A stretch of DNA of 64,000 bases from Planctomycetota bacterium (GTDB taxonomy: Bacteria; Planctomycetota; B15-G4; SIAN01), in assembly GCA_016795285.1 (NCBI GenBank), contig JAEUIC010000020.1, forward strand, positions 1-64,000. The letters are read 5' to 3'. The translations under genes and the position numbers were made by a program. Below the pieces are notes generated by a model. It was not told the DNA's origin and searched no databases. It saw nothing but the letters and a program-made list of their open reading frames with translations. Shown here piece after piece: positions 32,592-40,970 of this stretch (positions are counted from its first letter, which is position 1; each line of letters opens with the position of its first letter).

Positions 32592-32803
32592 CCCCGGCGG
32601 GTCGCCGACGGCGTGCCCGCGTGGCGGTCCACGGCGAATTCGCTGCAACGCTCGTGCGGGAGCGCGCCTCTCCCTCGCACCCGCCCTCCACTCCTGAACG
32701 ACGGTCGCGCGTTCGGGGGTAGGGGCGGCTCGTCCGTGAATCCGTGTTGCGCCGGTCGCCCCGCCGCCCGCGCCACGCCCCAAGCCGTTCCGTGGAGAAG
32801 TGC

Positions 32804-34957
32804 ATGTCGCTCGTCTCGATCCCGTTCGCGCTCCTGCTCTCCTCCTTCGCGTCCGACCCGCCGCCGGCCGGCGACGCGCTCGCCGATCGGGTCGGCGCCG
32901 ACGCGCTCTTCTATGCGTCGCTCGACACCGGGCGGATGGTGGACGGGATGACGGCGCTCGGCCTGGTCACGCTGCTCGACGAGCCGCAGGTGCAGGAGTT
33001 CCTCCGGCCGCTCGCGGGCGACCTGCCGTGCGAGATCTCGACCGGCGGCCTGCGCCAGCTGATCGACTCGGTGCCGTGGCGCGAGTACGTCTCGGGCCGC
33101 GTCGAGATCGCGGTGCGCGGGATCGAGGTCGATCTCGGCGGGCAGCGGATCGAGCTGTCGGCGTCGCAGCCGTTCGACGCGCGCGCGTTGAACAAGCTCG
33201 GCGGCCTCGCGCAGCTCGCCCACGGCGGTTCCATGGCGGGCGCGAGCTTCTCGCTCGACGCGGTCGCCTCGCTCGACGCCGGCCCGCGCTTCGAGCAGTG
33301 GTTCGACGGGATGGTCGGCCACCTGCGGCAGTCGGGCATCGACGCCGAGGGCGAGCGCTGCCGGGTCGGCGGCCACGACGCGCAGCGGCTGCGCGTGCGC
33401 TTCGACGACGACGCTCCGTCGACGAGCGTCTGGTTCGCCGGCGAGGGGAGCCGCTGGTGGTTCAGCGGCTCGGCGGCGTCGCTCGAGCGCTGCCTCGCGC
33501 CGCGCGGCGATTCGCTGGCGCAGAGCGCGCCGTTCCGCCGCTGGCAGGCGCAGGTGACCCAGGGCACCCCGGCGCTGCAGACCTACGTCAACGTCGCCCA
33601 CATCGGGCGCATCTTCGAGCGGCTCGTCCCGCCGATCGTGAAGGAGGAGCTCGACCTGCTCGGCCTTTCGTCGATCGAGTCGCTCGGCGTCGCCACGACG
33701 TTCGTCGACGGCGGCGTGCGCGACTCGCTGGCGATCAGCTGGTCGGAGGCGCCGAAGGGGCTGCTCTCGCTGCTCGACTGCGTCGAGGGCGGCTTCGACT
33801 TCCTGACCGCGGCGCCGGCCGAGACCGGCCTCTTCGTCGGCTTGCGCGTCGCGCCGGAAGCGCTGCTCGACAAGCTGCTGGCGGTGAGCGAGCAGATCGC
33901 GCCCGGCTCCTCGCATGGCCTCGAACTCGCGCTCGACGAGATCGAGGGGCAGGTCGGCATGGACGTGCGGAGCGAAGTGCTCGCCGCGTTCGGCGACGAG
34001 ATCGGCCTCTACCTCACGCCGCCGGGCGCGGGCGGGATGCTGCCCGACGGCATGCTGCAGCTCGAGATCGGCGACCGCGAGCAGTTCGACAAGCTGCTCG
34101 GCATGGCGCGCGGCCTCTTCGAGCAGCAAGGGCTCGCCGTCAACGACGCGCGCGGCCTGCCGGAAGGGTGGAGCGGCTTCACGGTGGTGCCGGAAGGGGC
34201 GCCGATCCAGCCGATCGTCGCGATCAGCGGCGATGCGCTCTGCATCGCGCCGAACGTGCTGGCGCTGAAGAGCGCGCTCAAGGCGCGGGAGAGCGGCCGC
34301 TCGGGCTCGGCGCTCGACAACGCGCGGCTGCAGCGGGTGTTGACCGCTCTCACCGGCAAGCCGAACGCGGACGGCCTCTCGCTGCTCGCCTTCGTCGACC
34401 TCGAGCGGCTCGTCTCGATCGGCTACCAGTTCGTGCCGATGGCGGCGGGCGCGCTGCAGGAGGGGAGCGGCGGCCGGCTCGACCCGGCGGCGCTGCCCGA
34501 GTCGGAGATCGTGGCGAGCCACTTCAGCGGGCTCGGCATCGCCGGCAGCTCCGATCGGCGCGGACTCTCGCTCAGCTTCTTCACGCCGACCGGCTTGCTG
34601 CCGACCTTCGCCGCGGCGGCGGCGTGGAGCATGCCGATGATGGTCCACCAGCAGCCGCCGCAGGAGCGCATGGCGGAGCCGGTCGTGGTCGCTCGCGAGG
34701 CGGAGCCCGCGGTGCAGCCGGCGAGCGAGCCGGCGCGCGGCAGCGGCAAGACGCTCGCGCAGCTCTTCGCGAACCTCGAGAAGGCGACCGGCGCGACCAT
34801 CGACTTCCCGGAGTCGCTCGCGTCGATCGTGATCGACTACAAGGCGCGCAGCGGCGACCTCGAGACGATCCTCGCCGAACTCTCGGCGCAGGTGGGCTTC
34901 CGCTACGAAGTGCGCGAGGTCGACGGCGCGCCGCTGGTGGTGATCAGCGCCGGCTGA
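32804..34957 (+). CDS. Secreted DUF3352-like protein with C-terminal STN-like domain
   Basis: The protein has 717 aa from ATG 32804 with GGAG at 32794-32797. The Sec signal is SLVSIPFALLLSSFA. Most of the chain (about 20-590) has the DUF3352-type pattern: ALFYASLDTGRMVDGMTAL, several ALEVA-like substrate-free repeats, TYVNVAHIGRIFERLVPPIV and MLQLEIGDREQFDKLLGMAR. After a Pro/Glu linker, residues about 640-717 (TLAQLFANLEKATGATIDFP, ETILAELSAQVGFRYEV) look like the STN/secretin N-terminal fold. The fusion is unusual. The function is unknown; it is probably periplasmic. A hairpin terminator follows at 34987. Confidence 0.65.
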   Translation: MSLVSIPFALLLSSFASDPPPAGDALADRVGADALFYASLDTGRMVDGMTALGLVTLLDEPQVQEFLRPLAGDLPCEISTGGLRQLIDSVPWREYVSGRVEIAVRGIEVDLGGQRIELSASQPFDARALNKLGGLAQLAHGGSMAGASFSLDAVASLDAGPRFEQWFDGMVGHLRQSGIDAEGERCRVGGHDAQRLRVRFDDDAPSTSVWFAGEGSRWWFSGSAASLERCLAPRGDSLAQSAPFRRWQAQVTQGTPALQTYVNVAHIGRIFERLVPPIVKEELDLLGLSSIESLGVATTFVDGGVRDSLAISWSEAPKGLLSLLDCVEGGFDFLTAAPAETGLFVGLRVAPEALLDKLLAVSEQIAPGSSHGLELALDEIEGQVGMDVRSEVLAAFGDEIGLYLTPPGAGGMLPDGMLQLEIGDREQFDKLLGMARGLFEQQGLAVNDARGLPEGWSGFTVVPEGAPIQPIVAISGDALCIAPNVLALKSALKARESGRSGSALDNARLQRVLTALTGKPNADGLSLLAFVDLERLVSIGYQFVPMAAGALQEGSGGRLDPAALPESEIVASHFSGLGIAGSSDRRGLSLSFFTPTGLLPTFAAAAAWSMPMMVHQQPPQERMAEPVVVAREAEPAVQPASEPARGSGKTLAQLFANLEKATGATIDFPESLASIVIDYKARSGDLETILAELSAQVGFRYEVREVDGAPLVVISAG

Positions 34958-34986
34958 GACGCGCGGACCGCGACTCGGACGTTCTC

Positions 34987-35029
34987 CTCCGCCCCGTGGC
35001 GCACGCGCGTCGCGGGGCGGAGTTTTTTT
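34987..35029 (+). terminator. Rho-independent terminator
   Basis: CTCCGCCCCG (34987-34996) and CGGGGCGGAG (35013-35022) form a perfect 10-bp stem followed by seven T. It ends the transcript of the DUF3352-like gene. Confidence 0.9.
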
Positions 35030-35110
35030 CGTGCCGCGGCCATGCGGGTGGCGAGGTGGTGCCGCGTCGATATCGGAGCAGCGGCAGCGGAACCTCTCCG
35101 AGGTAGCGCC

Positions 35111-35524
35111 ATGGCCCTCGAACATCGCGTGCTCATCTACGTCTTCCGGCGCCGTGCGAGCGGCGTCGAGTACCTCTTCGAGCGGCGCTGGCCGCACGAG
35201 GAGTTCGCGTGGTCGCCGATCCCGGCCGAGGTCGGCTACACCGAGTCGCTCGAGGTCGCCACGCGCCGCAGCATGCAGCACGACTGGCATGCCCCGCCGC
35301 CCGACCGCCTCGTCGACCTCAAGGTCTGCGCGCACGAGAGCGTCGGCGACCTCGACCTGATCGACTGGGGGATGGGCTACGCGGTCCGGCCGCAATGGGA
35401 GCCGAGCGACGCGCCGGTCCGCGCCGAGCTCGCTTGGCGGCCGCTGCCGGTCGCGCTCGAGCTGCTCGAGGGGGAGGCGGCGCGTCGCGCGCTCTTCCGC
35501 CTGCACCTGCAAGCGGCGGAGTGA
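35111..35524 (+). CDS. Degenerate Nudix-fold protein
   Basis: The protein has 137 aa with GAGG at 35100-35103 before the ATG. The N-terminus HRVLIYVFRRRASGVEYLFE and the C-terminal strand pattern are those of Nudix hydrolases. The Nudix box begins correctly as G-x5-E (GYTESLE) but the REVxEExGU part reads RRSMQHDWH, so the metal-binding Glu residues are gone. It is therefore probably not a hydrolase, perhaps a binding protein. The gene stands alone between a terminator and gspK. Confidence 0.65.
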   Translation: MALEHRVLIYVFRRRASGVEYLFERRWPHEEFAWSPIPAEVGYTESLEVATRRSMQHDWHAPPPDRLVDLKVCAHESVGDLDLIDWGMGYAVRPQWEPSDAPVRAELAWRPLPVALELLEGEAARRALFRLHLQAAE

Positions 35525-35621
35525 CGACCGGGGCGGCGCCCCGGTGATTGCGCCCGCCGCTCGATTCCGGAAGATCGCCGCCACGTTCCGGTCCAACGGG
35601 GCGAGTGTTCCGGAGCCTTGC

Positions 35622-37094
35622 ATGAGCGTCCGTCGTCGCGCGCCGCCGCGCGGGCAGCGCCGGGAGTCGGGGATCATCCTCGTCCTGGCGATGTTCGTGA
35701 TCGTGCTGCTGCTGGTCATCGTCCCGCAGTTCTGCTTCTCCGCGCACGTCGAGCGCGAACTCGCGCTGAACGAGGTGGCCGAGCTGCAGATGGAGGCGCT
35801 GGCGCGCGCCGCGATCCTGCGCGCCCAAGCCGGCCTGCTGGTCGACCTCGAGGACGACAAGAACAGCGAGCAGGGCGACGACGCGCTCGGCGGCGCGGGC
35901 GGCGGCGGCGGCGCGGCGGGGGGAGCCGGCGGGACCGGTGGTGCGGGCGGGGCGGGCGGCGCGGGGGATCAGGGTGGCGCCGGCAACCACGTCGACTCGC
36001 TCGACGAGCCGTGGGCGTCGGCTGGCTTCGACTTCGCGCTCGGCGAGGAAGCGCAACTGCGCACCCGCATCGACGTCAGCGACGAGGACGGCAAGCTGAA
36101 CCTGCTGCTGCTCGCCGCCGAGGATCCCGACTACCGCAAGGAGTGGCGCGCCCGCTTCGAGCGCTGCCTCGACCTGATGCGCGACGGCCAGCAGGACGAC
36201 CTCTCGATCAGCGATGCGACCGAGCTGCTCGACCGCATGGAGCGCTGGATGCGCGGCGAGCGCGGCAACGACCAGCTCGCCACGCCGGCGCTGCAGACCG
36301 GCGATTGGAAGAGCGGCACCGGGCAGTCGACCTACGCGCCCTTCTCGCTGGCGGAGTTCGCGTTGGCGGGCGGGATGCCGACGCGGCTGCTCACCGGCTT
36401 CGAGGTGGGCGACGATCCCGACGACCGCAAGTGGGTGCCGGGCCTCGCGCAGGGGCTCACCGTCTGGTCGAACCTCGAGTGGAAGGACCTCGAGGCCGAG
36501 GAGGAGAAGGGGCCGGCCGACGTCTCGAACCCGCAGCAAGCGCGGCCCGAGGCGCAGGGGGTCAACAACGGCCGCATCAACATCAACACCGCGCCGATCT
36601 GGGTGCTGAAGAGCCTCTTCCCCGACTCCGAGATCCCCTACTCGGCCTGGGACGAGTACGAGACGTTCCGCCGCGAGGCGCTCGAAGAGATCAAGGAGAA
36701 GCGCGAAGAGGCGCGCAACGGCGAGGGCCGCGACGAAGACGGCCCGCCCGATCCCGACGACAAGTCGGCGAAGTACCCGCTGAAGACGATCGACGACCTG
36801 CGCAAGATCGACGGCTTCACCGCCGACTCGAGTTCGCTCACGCCGGCGCGCTGGGACAAGCTCGCGATGCTGCTCTCCGTCGAGAGCAACGTCTTCACCA
36901 TCACGGTGTCGATCGCGACCCTCGAGCCGCCGGTCCGCTACTACGTCGCGCGCGCGGTGGTCTGGCGCCGCTCGCAGGGTGGCGGCGACCCGCGCTGCCT
37001 GCCGATCGTGCCGTTCGAGCGGGTCGGGCTGTCGGCGGTCGACCTGCGCGAGTTCGTGAAGCAGGTCGAGGAGGAGTCGGCGCACACGTATTGA
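35622..37094 (+). CDS. Type II secretion/pseudopilus protein GspK-like
   Basis: The protein has 490 aa from ATG 35622 with GGAG at 35612-35615. The N-terminus RRESGIILVLAMFVIVLLLV is a prepilin-type signal: cleavage after Gly, then a hydrophobic helix without Glu at +5, as in GspK. The C-terminal part has NNGRININTAPIWVLKSLFP, the GspK helix-hairpin motif, and LKTIDDLRKIDGFTADS. GspK caps the pseudopilus tip. A Gly-rich insert (nt 35892-35980, encoding mostly Gly/Ala) is unusual. No other secretion genes are visible in the window. Confidence 0.8.
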   Translation: MSVRRRAPPRGQRRESGIILVLAMFVIVLLLVIVPQFCFSAHVERELALNEVAELQMEALARAAILRAQAGLLVDLEDDKNSEQGDDALGGAGGGGGAAGGAGGTGGAGGAGGAGDQGGAGNHVDSLDEPWASAGFDFALGEEAQLRTRIDVSDEDGKLNLLLLAAEDPDYRKEWRARFERCLDLMRDGQQDDLSISDATELLDRMERWMRGERGNDQLATPALQTGDWKSGTGQSTYAPFSLAEFALAGGMPTRLLTGFEVGDDPDDRKWVPGLAQGLTVWSNLEWKDLEAEEEKGPADVSNPQQARPEAQGVNNGRININTAPIWVLKSLFPDSEIPYSAWDEYETFRREALEEIKEKREEARNGEGRDEDGPPDPDDKSAKYPLKTIDDLRKIDGFTADSSSLTPARWDKLAMLLSVESNVFTITVSIATLEPPVRYYVARAVVWRRSQGGGDPRCLPIVPFERVGLSAVDLREFVKQVEEESAHTY

Positions 37095-37224
37095 GAGGCG
37101 CCGAACGGAGCGCTCTCCGCCGTGCGGTCGCCCTGGGCGTTGCGCGCCGGGCGACAGGCTGACGCACCGGCGCACCCGGCGGCACGGGGCGACGCGGGGC
37201 ACGTGGCGTGCTTGCTGGCGGCAA

Positions 37225-37252
37225 TTGACAGCCCACCGCCCCTCGATAACGT
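37225..37252 (+). promoter_or_regulatory. Sigma70-type promoter for tpiA
   Basis: Perfect TTGACA at 37225-37230, 16 bases, then TAACGT at 37247-37252 followed by CCCCCGG. The predicted start is about 18 bases before the tpiA ATG. It may drive the long + strand gene run that follows. Confidence 0.7.
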
Positions 37253-37276
37253 CCCCCGGTTTCCCCAGGCCCCTCC

Positions 37277-38080
37277 ATGCGCATCCCCGTCATCGCCGGC
37301 AACTGGAAGATGAACCTCGACCGCTCCGCGGCCGTGGCGCTGGCGCGTGAACTGCGCGACCACGCGGCGTCGTCGTCCGCTGCGGTCGGGGGCGCCTCCG
37401 GTGGTGGCGCGGCGCGCGTCGAGATCGGGGTCGCTCCGCCGTTCCCCTACCTCGAGGCGGTGCGGAGCCTGCTCCGCGGCACGCCGATCTGGGTCGCCGG
37501 ACAGAACGTCTCGCACGAGAAGCTCGGCGCGTTCACCGGCGAGGTCGCCGCTTCGATGCTGGTCGACGTCGGCTGCAGCCATGTGCTGGTCGGCCACTCC
37601 GAGCGCCGCCACCTCTACGGCGAGAGCTCCGACCTCGTCGGCCGCAAGCTCGCCGCCGCGCTCGCCGCCGGACTGGCGCCGCTCCTCTGCGTGGGCGAGA
37701 CGCTCGCCGAGCGGCAGGCCGGGAAGACCAACGCCGTCGTGCTCGAGCAGCTCGAGTCGGGGCTGAAGGGGCAGGAGGAGGCGTCGCTCGGGCGGCTCCT
37801 CATCGCGTACGAGCCGGTCTGGGCGATCGGCACGGGCGTGAACGCGACTCCCGCGCAGGCGGGGGAGGTCCATCGACTGATCCGCGAGTGGCTCGGCCGG
37901 CGCTTCTCGAAGGCGTTCGCCGCGGCGACCCGCATCCTCTACGGCGGTTCGGTCAAGGCGGAGAACGCCGCCGAGCTGCTGGCCGTCGACGACGTCGACG
38001 GTGCCCTGGTGGGGGGCGCCTCGCTCACCGCCGCGTCGTTCCTCAAGATCGTTGCGGCGTGCCCGACCCGGGCCCGCTGA
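37277..38080 (+). CDS. tpiA: Triosephosphate isomerase
   Basis: The protein has 267 aa. It interconverts dihydroxyacetone phosphate and glyceraldehyde 3-phosphate in glycolysis. The N-terminus IPVIAGNWKMNLDRSAAVAL contains the substrate Asn-Lys, with VLVGHSERRHLYGE (catalytic His), IAYEPVWAIGTG (catalytic Glu) and ILYGGSVKAENAAELL. It is slightly longer than usual through a Ser/Gly/Ala insert after residue 35 (ASSSAAVGGASGGGAARVEI). The 3' end runs into the first unit of the palindromic repeat block at 38054. Confidence 0.97.
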   Translation: MRIPVIAGNWKMNLDRSAAVALARELRDHAASSSAAVGGASGGGAARVEIGVAPPFPYLEAVRSLLRGTPIWVAGQNVSHEKLGAFTGEVAASMLVDVGCSHVLVGHSERRHLYGESSDLVGRKLAAALAAGLAPLLCVGETLAERQAGKTNAVVLEQLESGLKGQEEASLGRLLIAYEPVWAIGTGVNATPAQAGEVHRLIREWLGRRFSKAFAAATRILYGGSVKAENAAELLAVDDVDGALVGGASLTAASFLKIVAACPTRAR

Positions 38081-38193
38081 CTCGCTTTGTGGCGGCGTGC
38101 CCTGCTGGGCCCGCCGGTGGTTGAGTGCGGCGCGCCCGGCCGGGCGCGCCGGGTTGGTTGACTGGGGCGCGCCCGACCCGGCACGCCGGTGAG
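38054..38193 (+). repeat. Four imperfect palindromic tandem repeats between tpiA and secG
   Basis: Units start at about 38054, 38092, 38127 and 38164 (spacing 38, 35 and 37). Each begins GCGGCGTGCCC, GCGGCGCGCCC or GGGGCGCGCCC and ends in the matching complement. The third holds a perfect 24-base palindrome at 38128-38151. The first lies inside the tpiA 3' end, and the last reaches the secG ribosome site. Each unit could fold as a hairpin. Confidence 0.75.
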
Positions 38194-38200
38194 GTTCCAA

Positions 38201-38689
38201 ATGCTTGCCATGACGCTGCTCTTCTCGTTCGCCTCGCTCCTGCACGGCTTCCTCTGGCTCCTGCTGGTCATCTCGATGCTGCTGCTGATCGGCGTGATCT
38301 TGCTGCAGGAGGGCAAGGGCGGCGGTCTCGCGGAGGCGTTCGGCGGTGCCGGTGCCGAGACCTTCGGCGTGAAGGCGCACGGCATCAACAAGTTCACCGC
38401 GGTGATCGGCGGCGTCTTCCTGCTGCTCTGCGTGGTGCTGAACAAGTTCAGCTTCGAGCCCGACGCGACGCCGCTCGACCCGAGCTTCACGCCGTCGGCG
38501 GCGCCGGTCGATCCGCAGCAGCAGGCGATCGACGATCTGATGCGGCAGATCCAGGAGCAGAACGGCGGCGTCCCGCCGGCCGGTGGCGGCTCCGGGGGCA
38601 GCCCGAGCGGCGGCAGCAGTGGCGGCACCGGCGGCGGCTCGACCCCGCCGGCGGGCGGCACGACGCCGGTCGAGAACGACGGCAACTGA
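38201..38689 (+). CDS. secG: Protein-export membrane protein SecG
   Basis: The protein has 162 aa from ATG 38201, chosen because GAGG (38191-38194) is six bases upstream. SecG is the small subunit of the SecYEG translocon. The first hydrophobic helix with SMLLLIGVILLQEGKGGGLA, then AFGGAGAETFGVKAHGINKF and a second helix (FTAVIGGVFLLLCVVLN), is the family pattern. The C-terminal extension of about 70 residues is Gly/Ser/Pro-rich and acidic, as in other planctomycete SecG proteins (from memory). Next is pyrE, 36 bases on. Confidence 0.93.
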   Translation: MLAMTLLFSFASLLHGFLWLLLVISMLLLIGVILLQEGKGGGLAEAFGGAGAETFGVKAHGINKFTAVIGGVFLLLCVVLNKFSFEPDATPLDPSFTPSAAPVDPQQQAIDDLMRQIQEQNGGVPPAGGGSGGSPSGGSSGGTGGGSTPPAGGTTPVENDGN

Positions 38690-38725
38690 GCGACGCCACG
38701 CGAACCCCTTTCGGAGCGCCGATCC

Positions 38726-39385
38726 GTGGAAGCCGCTGAAGTCCGCCGCCTGCTCGAAGAGACGCAGGCGCTGCTGAATGGCCATTTCCTGCTGAGCTCG
38801 GGCAAGCACAGCGACAAGTACTTCCAGTGCGCCCGCGTGCTCGCCTCGCCGGCGCGCGCGTCGCTGCTCGGCGCCGGCATCGGCAGCCGCTGGAGCGATG
38901 CGCTCGTCGATGCCGTGGTCGGGCCGGCCATCGGCGGCATCGTCATCGCGCACGAGGTCGCCCGCTACCTCGGCACCCCGAGCTACTTCACCGAACGCGA
39001 GGCGGGGAAGATGGCGCTGCGGCGCGGCTTCTCGCTCGAGGCGGGCACCAAGGTGGTCGTCGTCGAGGACGTCGTGACCACCGGCGGCTCGGCGCAAGAG
39101 GTCGTCGATCTGCTGAAGTCGATGGGGGTCGAGGTGGTCGGCGTCAGCTCGATCGTCTGGCGCTCCCCCGACCCGCACGCCCCTTCGCCCTTCGGCGAGC
39201 TGCCCTTCCGGCCGCTGATGACGTTGCCGACCGACGCGTGGGACGTGGCGAACTGCCCGCTCTGCAAGCAGGGCAAGCCGTTCCACAAGCCGGGCAGCCG
39301 GACCGGGCCTGCCGCCGCGCCCTCGGCGCCCGTTGCACCCCCCTCCGCCGAGACGTCGGCCAACGCTGCCGAAGCGGGGAAGTGA
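38726..39385 (+). CDS. pyrE: Orotate phosphoribosyltransferase
   Basis: The protein has 219 aa with a GTG start at 38726 (GGAG at 38712-38715). It joins orotate and PRPP to OMP in pyrimidine synthesis. The motifs are LLSSGKHSDKYFQCARVLAS, AVVGPAIGGIVIAHEVARYL and the PRPP site KVVVVEDVVTTGGSAQEVVD. The tail CPLCKQGKPFHKPGSR is also seen in other PyrE proteins of this type. An Ala/Pro-rich end follows. It overlaps no neighbour; yicC starts four bases after the stop. Confidence 0.94.
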   Translation: MEAAEVRRLLEETQALLNGHFLLSSGKHSDKYFQCARVLASPARASLLGAGIGSRWSDALVDAVVGPAIGGIVIAHEVARYLGTPSYFTEREAGKMALRRGFSLEAGTKVVVVEDVVTTGGSAQEVVDLLKSMGVEVVGVSSIVWRSPDPHAPSPFGELPFRPLMTLPTDAWDVANCPLCKQGKPFHKPGSRTGPAAAPSAPVAPPSAETSANAAEAGK

Positions 39386-39389
39386 CGCG

Positions 39390-40271
39390 ATGCCGGCCAG
39401 CATGACCGGCTTCGGTCGCGCGGCCGGCAAGGGCCGCGGGACCCGCCTCCTCTGCGAAGCGCGCTCGGTCAACCACCGCTTCCTCTCCACGAAGATCCGC
39501 CTGCCGAGCGCGCTCCAGCAGCTCGAAGGCTTCGTCGAGCAGCGCGTGAAGGAGCGCTTCTCCCGCGGCTCGATCGAGGTGGCGATCTTCTGGCGCGATG
39601 CTGGCGAGCGGCTCGCGGCGCGCCTCGACACGAAGGTCGCCGACCATTACGTGAAGGAGCTGCGCGGCTACCTGAAGAAGCGGAAGCTCGCCAAGTCGAT
39701 CGACGCCGCGCTGCTGCTCGGCTTGCCGGGAGTCCTGGCGCCGGCCGATCCCGACGAACTCGCCGCCGACTTCAAGCCGGAGCTCGAGAAGGTGGTCGAC
39801 GCGGCGCTCGACGCGCTCGCCGAGATGCGCACGCGCGAGGGGGAGCGGCTCGCCGCCGCGCTGCGCCGCGAAGTGCAGAAGGTCGCCGAGTGCGCCGGCG
39901 CGATCGCCGCCCACGTGCCCGAGACGGTGCGCCACTACCAGCAGCGCCTCGCCGAGCGGATCGCCGCGCTGCTGCAGGGACAGGGGGTCGCGCCCGATCC
40001 GCAGCTGCTCGCGCGCGAGGTCGCGCTCTTCGCCGATCGCTCCGACGTCACCGAGGAGCTCGACCGGCTGAAGTCGCACGAGGCGGAGTTCGAGAAGCTG
40101 CTCGCGCGCGCCGGCCCGATCGGGCGCGAGCTCGAGTTCCTCGTGCAGGAGATGGGGCGCGAAGTGCAGACGGTCGGCAGCAAGGTGCAGGACGCCGCGC
40201 TGCTCACCAAGGTGCGCGAGGCGAAGTCGAGCCTCGAGAAGTTGCGCGAGCAGGTGGCGAACTTCGAGTGA
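39390..40271 (+). CDS. yicC: YicC-family endoribonuclease
   Basis: The protein has 293 aa. The YicC/RmuC-type family is present in most bacteria; the E. coli member is reported as an endoribonuclease. The N-terminus PASMTGFGRAAGKGRGTRLL, then EARSVNHRFLSTKIRLPSAL, and the C-terminal GRELEFLVQEMGREVQTVGS with KVQD are all conserved. ATG 39390 is used; MTGFGRA at 39402 could be the alternative. Its stop overlaps the gmk start (GTGA), a common gene order (yicC-gmk). Confidence 0.95.
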   Translation: MPASMTGFGRAAGKGRGTRLLCEARSVNHRFLSTKIRLPSALQQLEGFVEQRVKERFSRGSIEVAIFWRDAGERLAARLDTKVADHYVKELRGYLKKRKLAKSIDAALLLGLPGVLAPADPDELAADFKPELEKVVDAALDALAEMRTREGERLAAALRREVQKVAECAGAIAAHVPETVRHYQQRLAERIAALLQGQGVAPDPQLLAREVALFADRSDVTEELDRLKSHEAEFEKLLARAGPIGRELEFLVQEMGREVQTVGSKVQDAALLTKVREAKSSLEKLREQVANFE

Positions 40272-40882
40272 GCGAATTCCGCGCCTCCGCCGGAGCGAGC
40301 TTCCCGCGGCAGCCCTTCCGCGGCGGCCTCGCCGTGCTCTCCGGCCCCTCCGGCTCCGGCAAGACCTCGATCTGCAAGGCGCTGCGGCGCGATCCGCGCG
40401 TCGAGCTGTCGATCAGCGCCACGACGCGCCAACCGCGCGTCGGCGAGCAGCACGGCGTCGACTACTGGTTCTATTCGCTCGCGCAGTTCGAGCAGATGGT
40501 GGCCGACGGCGAGTTCATCGAGTGGGCGCGCGTCTACGGCAACTGCTACGGCACGCCGCGCGCTCCGCTCGCCGCGGCGAGCGTGCGGCGCGATCGGCTG
40601 ATGCTGCTCGACATCGACGTGCAGGGGGCGGCGCAGCTGCGCAAGCAGCAGATCGCCGCGTTGTCGATCTTCGTCGCGCCGCCGTCGGTCGAGGAGCTGC
40701 GCCGCCGTCTCGCGCTGCGTCGCACCGACGCGCCCGAGGTGGTCGAGCAGCGGCTGCGCTGGGCCGAGCAGGAGATGGCGCAGCGGGCGAGCTACGACCA
40801 CGTGGTGCTGAACGAGGACCTGCCCGCCACCATCCACGCGGTCCAGTCGCTGCTCGGCCTCGATCCGCTGCCGCCCACCTGA
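40268..40882 (+). CDS. gmk: Guanylate kinase
   Basis: The protein has 204 aa from GTG 40268 (GTGA overlap with yicC). It phosphorylates GMP to GDP with ATP. The P-loop is LSGPSGSGKTSICKALRR, the GMP site ISATTRQPRVGEQHGVDYWF, followed by EFIEWARVYGNCYGTPRAPL and LLDIDVQGAAQLRKQQ. The rare part is SVEELRRRLALRRTD, typical of Gmk. About 15 extra residues precede the core. The ftsK gene follows after 88 bases. Confidence 0.95.
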   Translation: MSEFRASAGASFPRQPFRGGLAVLSGPSGSGKTSICKALRRDPRVELSISATTRQPRVGEQHGVDYWFYSLAQFEQMVADGEFIEWARVYGNCYGTPRAPLAAASVRRDRLMLLDIDVQGAAQLRKQQIAALSIFVAPPSVEELRRRLALRRTDAPEVVEQRLRWAEQEMAQRASYDHVVLNEDLPATIHAVQSLLGLDPLPPT

Positions 40883-40970
40883 ACCGCGCGCAACGAGGTC
40901 GGGCGGCCGCTTCTCTTGCGCCGGGACCGGCGTAGACTCCCGCGCGGTTGGGCGGCCGGGGAGGGGGGCA

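Larger units (their letters stand above)
32228..32803. other. 576-base intergenic region with RNA-like structure
   Basis: No convincing ORF is seen. The stretch holds a short stem (CCCTT-AAGGG, 32366-32380), the palindrome CCCCGCGGGG (32390-32399), several further pairings up to 32521, and a strong terminator at 32552. The part from about 32360 to 32540 is clearly lower in GC than nearby genes. From 32600 to 32803 I see only the leader of the next gene. Confidence 0.7.

Noticed and set aside
38128..38151. CRISPR array or mobile-element end
   Set aside because: The repeats are directly adjacent, imperfect and palindromic without spacers; no cas or transposase gene is near.
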